Shown: positions 1 through 8,076, counted from the first letter of the stretch. The stretch: 40,164 nt of DNA from an uncultured Spirochaetales bacterium (GCA_949282255.1 CASDPA010000018.1:1-40164), one strand, 5' to 3'. The notes: generated from the sequence alone by a model not told the origin. Program-made: numbers and translations.

Positions 1-43
1 CATAATTCATTATAACATAATTACTTGATTTTTCCAATATATT

Positions 44-87
44 CGGCAATTCATCTCCACCCTGAAAAGGATGGAGTCTTCTTGCCG
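44..87. other. Long hairpin with a GAAA tetraloop
   Basis: Outer arms CGGCAA (44-49) and TTGCCG (82-87) enclose a 5x5 internal loop and an inner stem of CTCCA-C-CCT against AGG-A-TGGAG with one C/A mismatch. The plus-strand apex is GAAA, a GNRA tetraloop, which favours a plus-strand RNA. Neither strand has a U-tract after it. It could be part of a structured RNA entering from outside the window or a processed 3' end. No known RNA family was recognised. Confidence 0.35.
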
Positions 88-93
88 ATTTTT

Positions 94-128
94 GATAAAA
101 ACCCCTTTGCAACTGATATGCAAAGGGG
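94..128 (-). terminator. Intrinsic terminator of the amidase gene
   Basis: A perfect 10-bp stem (102-111 with 119-128) and a 7-nt loop are followed on the minus strand by TTTTTAT. It lies 20 bp beyond the stop codon of the minus-strand amidase gene. Confidence 0.8.
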
Positions 129-147
129 AAAAAGGATGAATTTCCTG

Positions 148-1239
148 TCAAATCAGATAGTTTATATCCTGATTCTTAGGTATCTCGTAATAGCCTATGG
201 ATGCCCCGTCAAGAGCCTTAAGGGCTTCAGTAACCCTAAGAGCTGTTATTCTCCTATCTGTATACGGAGAGAAATAATAGGTGGCACTTTCGGAACACAT
301 TACAGAGGTGCAGAGGGTCTGCTCATAATTCTCATGATATGGGCTTTCCTTCAAGAGTCCCTCAGGAATGTCTACGACTGCAAAGCTGTGGAACATTCTG
401 GTGATTCCGTCGATTTCATCCACACCCTTTGGCGCATAATTCTTCATGAAAGCGATGCGTACGAAACGGCTTGGGGAAGAATAACCTCCAGGAAGCCCGA
501 ACATTCCGCCTGTGCCATCACCGAAAGCGGAGAACTGCTCGCCGGCAATCATCCTAGGCTCGGTATGGAGGTTGGAAATGGCGACATAGTTCTTGAGATT
601 GGTTTTCTGCCATTCGTAGTTGGGGCTGTTTGCCATGACTCCTATAGTGCTGCGGTGCACACGGATCCCGTCTTCATCGGGTTCGATGATTATGGTCTCT
701 CCTGTGCTGTCGGAAAGTATGTAATGCACGGACATCACCTTCCCATAAACAGGCTCATCGGTAAGGTTGATCCTTTCCATCGCCTTTGCCGCCTCATCCA
801 CAGTTGCACAGGTTCCCAAAAGATAACCCAGCAAGCTTCCGGGATATATATCGAGGTTTCCTTCCGCCTTATTTGTGTTGAAATATCCATAATCAGGGAA
901 ATTCAGAAGACAGCCCATGAGGCCCTTTTCATTCACACCATCCACGAAAACCGGAGATGCGGTGGTACCCACAACCGTCATTCCCAAAAACCCGTATTCA
1001 GTCTCAACCGTTCTGGAGCCGTCGGGGGAGAGACTGAGCTCATAGCCCTCTCCTATGACAGATATCTTATTGGCATCGAGATTGCCGAACATATCGTAAG
1101 TCCTTCCCAGAAGATGCTTGCCATCTTTTGTGGACCAAGAAAAGCTGCTGCAGTTTGCATCCAGCGGCGTTGGCTCAGCTGCAAATGCAAATCCGGTGCA
1201 GCAGGCAGCCATCAAAATTGGAATAATCATTTTTCTCAT
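148..1239 (-). CDS. Secreted choloylglycine hydrolase-family amidase (bile salt hydrolase / penicillin V acylase type)
   Basis: This 363-residue protein is a probable linear-amide C-N hydrolase of the Ntn superfamily, cleaving conjugated bile salts, penicillin V-like amides or N-acyl signals. A signal peptide of about 21 residues precedes Asn29-Cys30. Cys30, Arg46 and Asp49 keep the spacing of Cys2, Arg18 and Asp21 of bile salt hydrolases. Further family blocks are visible: a GVMANSPNYEWQ segment matching the conserved Asn region, and PGGYSSPSRFVR carrying the late conserved Arg. The signal peptide places it with the exported Gram-negative branch, where Cys must be exposed by cleavage after Asn29. 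The ATG at 1239 follows a strong GGAGGAT ribosome site. The gene is monocistronic, with a terminator at 94-128. Substrate cannot be read from sequence alone. Confidence 0.88.
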   Translation of the reverse strand: MRKMIIPILMAACCTGFAFAAEPTPLDANCSSFSWSTKDGKHLLGRTYDMFGNLDANKISVIGEGYELSLSPDGSRTVETEYGFLGMTVVGTTASPVFVDGVNEKGLMGCLLNFPDYGYFNTNKAEGNLDIYPGSLLGYLLGTCATVDEAAKAMERINLTDEPVYGKVMSVHYILSDSTGETIIIEPDEDGIRVHRSTIGVMANSPNYEWQKTNLKNYVAISNLHTEPRMIAGEQFSAFGDGTGGMFGLPGGYSSPSRFVRIAFMKNYAPKGVDEIDGITRMFHSFAVVDIPEGLLKESPYHENYEQTLCTSVMCSESATYYFSPYTDRRITALRVTEALKALDGASIGYYEIPKNQDINYLI

Positions 1240-1242
1240 CTT

Positions 1243-1265
1243 ATCCTCCGAAGGCTTCCGCCTTC
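1243..1265 (-). promoter_or_regulatory. Hairpin abutting the amidase ribosome binding site
   Basis: On the minus strand GAAGGC-GGAA-GCCTTC (1265-1250) forms a 6-bp stem with a GNRA-type tetraloop and runs straight into the CGGAGGATAAG ribosome site before the ATG at 1239. It may stabilise the mRNA 5' end or modulate initiation. Confidence 0.4.
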
Positions 1266-1366
1266 AATTAAAAAATAACCGCATATCGGAAGAAAAACAG
1301 AGCAGGAAAGAAAATCATACGCATTCTCCACAAAAGAAAAATAAAAACGTGTCATTCCGGCATCTA

Positions 1367-1395
1367 TTGACATTTTCTTCATCCGGGCGAATGAT
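1367..1395 (+). promoter_or_regulatory. Promoter of the ketopantoate reductase-type gene
   Basis: TTGACA (1367-1372), a 17-bp spacer and AATGAT (1390-1395) form a sigma70-type promoter. The expected start near 1402 leaves a leader of about 23 nt carrying the AAGGAG site, which supports translation from 1425 rather than 1401. Confidence 0.6.
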
Positions 1396-1424
1396 TTTTT
1401 ATGAAAAGCAAGGAGAAAAATCAT

Positions 1425-2426
1425 ATGAGAATCGCAATATATGGGGCCGGAAGCCTAGGAACAATCCTTGGCGCTTATCTTACAAAGGCCAATCTCGACA
1501 CCGAACTGATAAATAGGAACAAGGCGCATGTTGAGGCGCTTAAGAAAAACGGCGCAAAAGTCGTCGGGAAGAAGAACTTCACAATACCGGTAAAAGCATT
1601 GCTGCCGGATGAGATGGAAGGATCCTACGACATCATTTTCCTGATGACAAAACAGCTGGACAATCCAATTGTGGTGAAGAATCTGAAACCATTTTTGGGA
1701 GATGAGGGGATAATCTGCACCTGCCAGAACGGGCTGCCTGAACCCGGGATTGCAGAAATCATAGGAAAAGAAAGGACATATGGATGCGCAATCGCATGGG
1801 GAGCTACCCTTCTCTCTCCTGGAGTCTCCGAACTCACAAGCGACGAGATCAGCTTCAGCATAGGCGGCTTCAACGGCAAGAATGACAGGAACCTTGAAAA
1901 GATCGCTTCAGTGCTTTCAAAAATGGGCACATGTGTCATTGAGGAAAACTTTCTCGGAGCACGTTGGTCAAAGCTCCTCATCAATGCGGCCTTCTCCGGT
2001 CTTTCAACGGTCACAGGCTGCACGTTCGGGCAAGTGTCGGTAAACAAAAAAAGCCGCAGGGTATGCCAGGCGATAATAAAGGAATGCATAGACGTTTCAA
2101 AGAAAGCCGGATATACGCTGGAGCCTGTGCAGGGAAAGGATATTGCAAAGCTTTTCAATTACACTAATCCGATAAAAAAGAGAATATCTTTTGCCTTGAT
2201 CCCGTTGGCAATGAAAAAGCATGCAGACCTTAAGGCCTCCATGCTTCAGGATATAGAAAAAGGGAAACCGACGGAAATAGATTTCATCAATGGAATAGTC
2301 TGCACCTATGGCCGCAAGACCAATGTTCCCACACCTGCCAACGACATGGTTGTGAAAATCGTCAAGGAAATCAGCGGCAAGAAGCGTCAGGCCTCAATGG
2401 AGAACATAGAACTTTTCAACGTCTGA
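1425..2426 (+). CDS. Ketopantoate reductase family oxidoreductase (PanE/ApbA type)
   Basis: This 333-residue protein probably reduces a 2-keto acid with NADPH; the classical family reaction is 2-dehydropantoate to pantoate in coenzyme A synthesis. An N-terminal Rossmann fold shows GAGSLG at residues 7-12. The central RWSKLLINA block carries Lys183 and Asn187 in the family K-x3-N arrangement, followed by the helical C-terminal domain (KGKPTEIDFINGIV near the end). The ATG at 1425 is preferred over 1401 because AAGGAG lies at 1410-1415 with good spacing. The stop codon abuts that of the convergent flavin reductase gene. No other pantothenate gene is nearby, so paralogue functions on other 2-oxo acids are possible. 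Confidence 0.8.
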   Translation: MRIAIYGAGSLGTILGAYLTKANLDTELINRNKAHVEALKKNGAKVVGKKNFTIPVKALLPDEMEGSYDIIFLMTKQLDNPIVVKNLKPFLGDEGIICTCQNGLPEPGIAEIIGKERTYGCAIAWGATLLSPGVSELTSDEISFSIGGFNGKNDRNLEKIASVLSKMGTCVIEENFLGARWSKLLINAAFSGLSTVTGCTFGQVSVNKKSRRVCQAIIKECIDVSKKAGYTLEPVQGKDIAKLFNYTNPIKKRISFALIPLAMKKHADLKASMLQDIEKGKPTEIDFINGIVCTYGRKTNVPTPANDMVVKIVKEISGKKRQASMENIELFNV

Positions 2427-2972
2427 TCATAGGCCGGGAGGAAGCTTGTCCTCCATCAGGGTGCGGAAATCAAAACGTTCTCCATCGGCATAGAAGGTAC
2501 CATCGGAAACCGCATGGCAAATTCGCCTGTCGCTCAATTCCGGATTGACCCAGAGCCTTCTGGCTTTCAGAACCAGAAAGCCATATCTTTCAATATGTTC
2601 TGTCAGAGTGCACTCGATTGAAGCGAGGCACTCTCTGATCAATGGAGCCTCGACGACCTCCCCCTTTACCGGAGTCAGCGAAAAGTATCTGAATTTGTCG
2701 ACATCCCGGCCGCTTACCATGCCGATTTCGACTGCGGTCTTCAAAAGGCTCACCGGAGGAATGGCAACAACACACTCCTTCGTCTTCAGGATTGTTTCAA
2801 AGGACATGTTCCAAGGACCGGAGGTGATGACAAGATCCTGCGAAAAACTTGAGGCCATGGTCCAGGTTATGGTCATAAGATTGAATTTTTCGCAATCGGA
2901 TGTTGCTACGAGCGCCACAGGTCCTGGTTCCAGATATGTGAGCACTTCTTCTATTTTTCTTTTTTCAAGCAT
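2427..2972 (-). CDS. Flavin reductase / FMN-binding split-barrel protein
   Basis: This 181-residue cytosolic protein belongs to the flavin reductase-like family (flavoredoxin, DIM6/NTAB), which binds FMN and moves electrons from NAD(P)H or ferredoxin. Typical features are the N-terminal VALVATSDCEKFNLMTITWTM strand pair, the SGPWNMSFETILKTKECVVAIP segment, and the IECTLTEHIERYGFLVLKARRL strand late in the barrel. The ATG at 2972 has no Shine-Dalgarno sequence; a perfect TATAAT ends only 6 bp upstream, so the mRNA is probably leaderless. The gene converges on the ketopantoate reductase-type gene with no spacer. The physiological electron acceptor is unknown. Confidence 0.75.
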   Translation of the reverse strand: MLEKRKIEEVLTYLEPGPVALVATSDCEKFNLMTITWTMASSFSQDLVITSGPWNMSFETILKTKECVVAIPPVSLLKTAVEIGMVSGRDVDKFRYFSLTPVKGEVVEAPLIRECLASIECTLTEHIERYGFLVLKARRLWVNPELSDRRICHAVSDGTFYADGERFDFRTLMEDKLPPGL

Positions 2973-2978
2973 ATATTA

Positions 2979-2984
2979 ATTATA
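2979..2984 (-). promoter_or_regulatory. -10 box for a probably leaderless flavin reductase mRNA
   Basis: On the minus strand TATAAT is followed by only 6 bp before the ATG at 2972, so transcription should start at or next to the start codon. The -35 region is weak (AATACA at 17 bp). Confidence 0.5.
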
Positions 2985-3043
2985 GAACTCAAACAGAAGT
3001 GTGTATTATAAAATAATTCTGCTAAACTGTATGTGGAGGATTC

Positions 3044-3952
3044 ATGCAACTGGAGATAATGCTTTTTTTCCAATCGGTCCAAAATGGATTTTTGACAGCC
3101 CTTGCCAACTTCTTCTCGTTCTTCGGAGAAGAGGTTGCGATGATATTGATACTTCTTTCAATCTATTGGTGCATAAACAAGAAAAAGGGATTCATCCTTT
3201 TTTGCAACCTGATGACATCGCTTATGTGCATGCAGATCCTCAAAGCGATATTCCGGGTGCCCCGTCCGTTTGTCAAGCATCCTGAGCTAATCGATGCAGG
3301 AAGGGTTGAAACCGCCACCGGATACTCCTTTCCTTCCGGACATTCCACAGGGGCATCCGCATTCTTCGGATCCCTTTACAGGCTTTTTTCAAGCAAAACC
3401 CTCAAGGTGATATGCATCGTATTCATAATCTGTGTACCGATATCAAGGCTTTACCTTGGAGTCCATTGGCCGACGGATGTCATTGTGGGAACTGCTATAG
3501 GGCTCTTTTTTGTATTTGTTCTCACAAACGCATTCTCCCATCTATTTGAAAACAAAAAGGAGCTCGTAAAAGTCACCTTACGCTCAGGAATAGCAATATC
3601 TGCAATTTCTCTCATTGCGGCTTTGGCACTGCATTTTCTGCCAATGGATGAGACGGCATTTTCAGACCTCATGAAAAACATGGCGGTTCTGGGGACAGCC
3701 CTGATAGGCATGGGCTTGGAAGAAAAACATGTCAAATTCAAGACGGATGGGACATTGGCAAAGAAAATTCTCAGGCTGGTTTTGGGACTGGCTGTGATAG
3801 TGCTTTTCCAGGCCATGAAATTCGTCTTTCCGGAAAATCTTTATTACCCGGCATCTTATCTGAGATACAGCCTCATAGGGATATGGGCAACATATCTATT
3901 TCCACTGATTGCGATAAAGGCAGGGCTCATGGAGTCTGAAAATGTCAAATAA
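3044..3952 (+). CDS. PAP2-family membrane phosphatase
   Basis: This 302-residue multi-pass protein removes phosphate from lipid phosphates such as undecaprenyl diphosphate or phosphatidic acid. All three catalytic motifs of the acid phosphatase/PAP2 superfamily are intact: K-x6-RP at Lys67 to Pro75, PSGH at 97-100, and SR-x5-H-x3-D with Ser134, Arg135, His141 and Asp145. About six or more membrane segments alternate with these loops, and the C-terminal third adds further helices beyond the core domain. GGAGG sits 5 nt before the ATG. The next membrane gene overlaps its end by 11 bp, so the two are co-transcribed. The exact lipid substrate is not evident. Confidence 0.85.
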   Translation: MQLEIMLFFQSVQNGFLTALANFFSFFGEEVAMILILLSIYWCINKKKGFILFCNLMTSLMCMQILKAIFRVPRPFVKHPELIDAGRVETATGYSFPSGHSTGASAFFGSLYRLFSSKTLKVICIVFIICVPISRLYLGVHWPTDVIVGTAIGLFFVFVLTNAFSHLFENKKELVKVTLRSGIAISAISLIAALALHFLPMDETAFSDLMKNMAVLGTALIGMGLEEKHVKFKTDGTLAKKILRLVLGLAVIVLFQAMKFVFPENLYYPASYLRYSLIGIWATYLFPLIAIKAGLMESENVK

Positions 3953-4544
3953 GGGATATGGACCGCTTGCTGTCTTTGTCCTGATATGCACACTCGCCGC
4001 CACCCTTTTGGTCCTTTTCGTCCTACCTGAAAAAATAAGGCTATCAAGCACGGCGGAGCCGGCAAATAGCCTGAGGCTGCTTCTTATAACATTACTGCCG
4101 CTTCTTCCAATCTTTTTATTCTCGCAAAAAGGATCCGGGAAAAAATTATGCATCCTGATGACAATATCAATAGAGCTCTATGCCTTACTCATAATTCTCA
4201 GCAATCTTGAAATCCTCACCTTGGACTATCCGGCCGTCTTCCATCTTCTGACCAGTCTGCTGTTGATTGTTGAGGCGGTGCATCTGAAAACAAACAAAAA
4301 TAGGGACAGCCGGATTGCAATAAACTTCAAATGGATAGACGATTACCCTTCTTGGCTTGAAGTGCAGAAGAAAGGATTTTTGACCACCATGGCCCTTGCT
4401 GCAGTGCAAATCGTCAATACGGGATTGTACATTTTCGACATATACACATTCAAAACAAGTGCAATCATAACCGCCGCCTGCTTCTATCTGGCGATCCTTA
4501 TCATTTTCAGGCTCGCAAAGCCGAATCAAAAAAGCGTAAGCTGA
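3942..4544 (+). CDS. Small polytopic membrane protein, function unknown
   Basis: This 200-residue protein has about six hydrophobic segments, at roughly residues 8-28, 43-60, 68-86, 92-108, 144-165 and 172-193, joined by short charged loops. A cytosolic-looking stretch around 110-140 contains KTNKNRDSR. No family motif was recognised. Its ATG lies inside the last codons of the PAP2 phosphatase gene with GGAG seven bases upstream, so the two are translationally coupled and it may assist the same lipid process. Its 3' end overlaps the convergent exonuclease gene by 19 bp. Confidence 0.65.
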   Translation: MSNKGYGPLAVFVLICTLAATLLVLFVLPEKIRLSSTAEPANSLRLLLITLLPLLPIFLFSQKGSGKKLCILMTISIELYALLIILSNLEILTLDYPAVFHLLTSLLLIVEAVHLKTNKNRDSRIAINFKWIDDYPSWLEVQKKGFLTTMALAAVQIVNTGLYIFDIYTFKTSAIITAACFYLAILIIFRLAKPNQKSVS

Positions 4545-5130
4545 ACAGATGCAGGAGGCTCTATCTCAAGACGTCTGGGATATCCGCTCTGATTATCTTG
4601 GCCATAAACCTGGTGCATAAACAGCTCCATATCGGAATCAGAGAAAAGCGCATCGCCGCAAAGCCGGGAAAAAAGCTTTCCGCACACAAATGCATCATCA
4701 AGCGCCATATGGAGCCAAAATCCTCCGCCAGACTCTTAAGCCTGTAACTTGTCCTGTTGGCAAGCACGCGTCTTGCAAGGGACAAAGTGCAATAATACCT
4801 TGTCTTTAATCCGCCAACCTTGGCCGCCTCGGCACTTGCCTTAAGCACCGGAATGTCGAAATTCGCATTATGCGCAACGAGGGGAAGACCATAAATGAAA
4901 GCGGTAATATCATCCCAGATATCAGCAAGCGTGGGAGCTTTGGAGATGTCAAGAGGATCAAGACGGTGTACGGCGGTACACCGGGGATCGAAGATGAGGC
5001 GCGAAGGCCTGATCAGAGAATAGTACTTGTCCTTCAGACAGCCTTCCTCGTCAAATTCGCAAAGTCCTATTGCACATGCACTATCCGGATACTGGTTGGC
5101 CGTCTCAAAATCTATGCTGCAATACCTCAT
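4526..5130 (-). pseudogene. DEDDh 3'-5' exonuclease (DnaQ-like), frameshifted
   Basis: The upstream frame encodes Exo I with Asp7 and Glu9 (DFET) and Exo II with Asp92 in VAHNANFD, then leaves frame after the LKSLAEDFGS block. The continuation, starting MALDDAFVCGKLFSRLCG, is in another frame and ends at 4526. Adding one G to the GG at 4711-4712 would join the frames and create S-H-M-A-L-D-D, restoring the catalytic His of Exo III. The repaired product would be about 201 residues, resembling stand-alone PolC/DnaQ-type proofreading or repair exonucleases. AGGAG precedes the ATG at 5130. As written the protein lacks Exo III and should be inactive. Sequence error in a G run is as likely as a true mutation. 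Confidence 0.8.
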
Positions 5131-5153
5131 GTGCTCCTACCGCCCTTTCAAGC

Positions 5154-5170
5154 ATGATAACCGATATCAT
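5154..5170. promoter_or_regulatory. 17-bp palindrome upstream of the exonuclease gene
   Basis: ATGATA-ACCGA-TATCAT is a perfect inverted repeat 24 bp before the exonuclease start. Its left arm on the minus strand also reads TATCAT, a -10-like hexamer, so it could be an operator over a promoter. The -35 region is unconvincing. Confidence 0.3.
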
Positions 5171-5220
5171 AATAACATCCGCCCTTATCCTACATAATTT
5201 TTACAGAGCAGTCCTATCCA

Positions 5221-6537
5221 TCATACTTTTGAGAGTATCCTCTTATAGAACTCCACCCCTTTTGATAGTGTGTCGATATTGATGTTCTCATCGATGCCAT
5301 GAATCGACTTATACTGCTGTTCGTTTATTTCCAAAGGAGCAAAACGTATCGCATTGTCCGTAAGCCCACTGTAATGGCGTGCATCCGTGCCTCCTGTCAT
5401 ACAATAAGGAACAGGAATGACGGAAGGAAAAACCTCTGCTACGACATCTTCTACCAGATGAAAGGCCTTGCTGTTGTAATCAACAACAGGATAGGCATCA
5501 TGCCCTTCGATCATCTCAACCTCAACATCATGCCTTGCAGCGATCCTTGTCAAGGCAACAAGGGTCTCATCAACACCCTGCTGATGGGAAAACCGTATAT
5601 TCCCGGTGACATAGGCTTCTTGCGGAAGCACATTGAGCCCATCACTGCCCTTTGCTGTTGTAAAAGCTATCGTGGTGGTGATCATCGCTGAGGCAAGACG
5701 GTTTGCACGCGGCAAAAGGAATTCCAAAAGCGGAGAGAAACCTTTTGAATGCCTGAATACGAATCCAAGAGGTCCGGACATATGCCGGCCTAGACGGCGC
5801 AGCATCTCACAGGAAGTTGGATTCATCTTTGTTTTGAACGGGGAATGCTTTTCCACATCCAAAATAAAAGACGCAAGCCTTTCAAGCGGCGTGTTCCTAC
5901 CGGGAGTGGAAGCATGTCCTCCTGCGCTTCTTGCAATGAACTTGAAATTTCCGGTACCCTTCTCCACACAGCCGATCATGGCAAAACGGCCAACCGCACC
6001 CTTAAGCGGCTCAGCCTTGATCATCCCACCTTCGTCAAGAAGGAACTGCAGCCGCACCCCCTGGCTTTTGAGATATGCCGCAGTATCAATTGCGCCGGGA
6101 CCATTTGTCTCCTCGTTGCAGGAAGATGCAATATAAATATCGACAGAGGGCCTGAAATCCTCCTGCATGAGCTCCTCCACTGCCTGGAAGATACAATAAA
6201 GAGAACCTTTGGTATCGACTGTACCCCGCCCCCATATGACACCATTTTCGATATCACCGGAGAAAGGAGGATGCTGCCAGCATCCGGACGCCTCAACAAC
6301 ATCCTGATGGCTCATAAGAAGCACAGGATCCCCTTTTGCAGCCTCCGCCTTCCATCTCAGAAGCAGGGCACCGGAAAATTCCTTCAGCTCCATCTTTTCA
6401 AAGCAAAGCGGGAAAAGTTCCTTCAGCACCTTATGGAAAGCTTCAAACTTTTCCTTGTCGTAATGATCCTTGATGCTTACGGTATCCACCATTATCATCT
6501 TTTTCAATCTGTTTGCATGGGACATATCGCCGTTCAT
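5221..6537 (-). CDS. M20 family metallopeptidase (PM20D1/CPS1-like)
   Basis: This 438-residue cytosolic enzyme is a dinuclear-zinc peptidase or deacylase of the M20/M25/M40 family, acting on small peptides or N-acyl amino acids. Visible metal and catalytic residues are His77-x-Asp79 in MSHQDVV, bridging Asp108 in GRGTVDTKGS, and Glu142-Glu143 in SSCNEETNG. The GGTDARHYSG segment near the C-terminus holds the last His ligand, and a dimerisation lid domain lies between. Start choice: ATG at 6537 overlaps the TGA of the upstream membrane gene (ATGA, 4 bp), which is better than a GTG three codons earlier. It is the last gene of an operon with two membrane proteins, suggesting that these import its substrate. 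Confidence 0.85.
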   Translation of the reverse strand: MNGDMSHANRLKKMIMVDTVSIKDHYDKEKFEAFHKVLKELFPLCFEKMELKEFSGALLLRWKAEAAKGDPVLLMSHQDVVEASGCWQHPPFSGDIENGVIWGRGTVDTKGSLYCIFQAVEELMQEDFRPSVDIYIASSCNEETNGPGAIDTAAYLKSQGVRLQFLLDEGGMIKAEPLKGAVGRFAMIGCVEKGTGNFKFIARSAGGHASTPGRNTPLERLASFILDVEKHSPFKTKMNPTSCEMLRRLGRHMSGPLGFVFRHSKGFSPLLEFLLPRANRLASAMITTTIAFTTAKGSDGLNVLPQEAYVTGNIRFSHQQGVDETLVALTRIAARHDVEVEMIEGHDAYPVVDYNSKAFHLVEDVVAEVFPSVIPVPYCMTGGTDARHYSGLTDNAIRFAPLEINEQQYKSIHGIDENINIDTLSKGVEFYKRILSKV

Positions 6538-7212
6538 TTCAACCACCCCTTCCTAAACATGATATAAGAAAGCCCTATGCTCAAGCCTCCGATGAGAATC
6601 AGCATCGTACTTGTCTGATTGATCAACGACGGAATCAGCACGCAGAGCAGAGACATGAGAAAAAGAGGGAATATGGAAAGCTTGAGGCTCTTTGAAAAAT
6701 ACTGCATTCCCAGCGCACCGAAAAGGGCCGGCAAAACGTTGTCGAAAGCCGGTTTGATCACCGGATTTTCCAATACAGGCGTCAAAGGAATCAAAAGAAG
6801 AACTCCCAAAAAAAATCACAAGCATTGTGACCAGCGAAGAAACCGCAACGCTCAGAGTTGATATGATCTCGCTTTGCGCGCTTCCAACCTCGGCGCCAGC
6901 TATCTCCCTGCTGTTGAATGCACATGGAAGCTTCAGATTGGTGATGTTGCCGGTTATGAAAGCCAGATAGCATGCCCCCGCCCCCAGTAATGGCACATAA
7001 ATCAAAAATTCCACCACGCACGAGGGAATGTAGACAATGAGAACCTTGACCAAAGCAGGCCAGAAGCCCTGCCAATTTATCGAGGCCCCGGTCAGACGGG
7101 CAATCACAAAAGGAGCTGCAATAAGCATCAAAAGCGCTATTGAAAGGCATATCCTTCCTGTAAGGTGCATACTTTCAACATAATCTTCATAACTGAATTT
7201 ATTATCCTTCAT
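6534..7212 (-). pseudogene. Membrane partner of the DUF5058 protein, frameshifted at a T8 run
   Basis: The first frame (from ATG 7212) gives about 135 residues with three or four membrane segments and a conserved-looking FITGNITNLKLPCAFNSREIAGAEVG stretch, then leaves frame at a run of eight Ts on the coding strand (plus-strand A8, 6808-6815). With seven Ts the reading continues as VIFLGVLLLIPLTPV through two or three more membrane helices to TGA at 6534, about 225 residues in all. That TGA overlaps the ATG of the peptidase gene, which supports this as the true end. ATG 7212 fits the AAAGGAGA ribosome site better than 7218. The break could be sequence error, phase variation, or be bypassed by slippage on T8. 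Confidence 0.7.
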
Positions 7213-7226
7213 TGACATTCTCCTTT

Positions 7227-7967
7227 CTAAATCAGGATGTCCAGCACGACCGCGCAGGCCATTGCAAAAAGCATGCTGAGCGCCAAGGAAAAGCTCTCAA
7301 GCCCCGTCATGCCTTTTTTCCTCACAAGGTAATCAAAAACCGCCGATACTGCAGCAGCAGAAACCGCCGTAAGCACAGGAACAGCTTCCCCATAGACGCA
7401 GAGTCGTCCAACATAAGAGCCGAGGAATGTCGCACACAGCCCTATGAACATGGCAACCATCGCCCAGGAAGCGAACGAAGGACCACTTTTTTTCTCAACA
7501 TCGGGAGATTTTGAAGAGATCTTCTTCGAATAGGCTTTCAATGTGAAAATGGACAGGACGCATCCCCAGATTATACCCATTGTCATCACAAGCATGATCG
7601 TGACAAGCGCATCCATATCCAAAACGGATGAATCAAGGGCAAGACCCATGCTCTCTGCAGCTATGGATGCAACCGTGGCCTCGTACTGCAAATTGCCGAT
7701 GACCGAAAGCCTGAGCCAAGAGATGGGTACCCCGAGAGACCCGGAAAGTGCGATGACACCTAAAAGGATGGAGATGCTTGGCAGAACAGTGAACATCGCC
7801 GATGAGGTTATCGCCTTGTTGAGGACCTTCTTGTCCATGCCGATCCTGAGCCCCGCCTTATAGCTTTTGATTATGAAGATCAGGCATACAGCTGTGATAA
7901 AGAGCAATATAATAGAGACAACAAGATAAAGAGGAAGGGAGTTGGCCATCCCCAGATATCCGCTCAT
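7227..7967 (-). CDS. DUF5058-type integral membrane protein
   Basis: This 246-residue protein has about six to seven hydrophobic segments, with N-terminal SLPLYLVVSIILLF, a SISILLGVIALSGSLGVPISW block and the following WLRLSVIGNLQYE motif, which I recognise as characteristic of the DUF5058 family. A charged cytoplasmic loop (KKISSKSPDVEKKSG) lies near residue 155. Function is undetermined in the family as far as I know. ATG 7967 is chosen because AGGAGG lies seven bases upstream; an in-frame start at 8036 lacks this. It is followed after 14 bp by a second membrane gene and then an M20 peptidase, so it is probably half of a transporter feeding that enzyme. Confidence 0.7.
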   Translation of the reverse strand: MSGYLGMANSLPLYLVVSIILLFITAVCLIFIIKSYKAGLRIGMDKKVLNKAITSSAMFTVLPSISILLGVIALSGSLGVPISWLRLSVIGNLQYEATVASIAAESMGLALDSSVLDMDALVTIMLVMTMGIIWGCVLSIFTLKAYSKKISSKSPDVEKKSGPSFASWAMVAMFIGLCATFLGSYVGRLCVYGEAVPVLTAVSAAAVSAVFDYLVRKKGMTGLESFSLALSMLFAMACAVVLDILI

Positions 7968-7998
7968 ATGCTTTCCTCCTGAAAAAACTGGAATAAGT

Positions 7999-8027
7999 TT
8001 ATTAACAAAAACCTGCTGTTTTGTCAA
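7999..8027 (-). promoter_or_regulatory. Promoter of the DUF5058 / M20 peptidase operon
   Basis: On the minus strand TTGACA (8027-8022), a 17-bp spacer and TAATAA (8004-7999) form a strong sigma70-type promoter about 30 bp before the first start codon at 7967. Confidence 0.7.
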
Positions 8028-8076
8028 AATAAACACCTAATGCAATATATCTTATTCCAACGCATCGTTTCAAGGG

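Noticed and set aside
25-1278. Long plus-strand open frame antisense to the amidase gene
   Set aside because: It lacks a ribosome site and any recognisable motif, and the minus-strand frame shows complete family motifs; it is an antisense shadow.
6806-6816. Programmed ribosomal frameshift at the T8 run
   Set aside because: No downstream pseudoknot or stop-codon arrangement supports a programmed event, and a plain single-base error explains the data as well.
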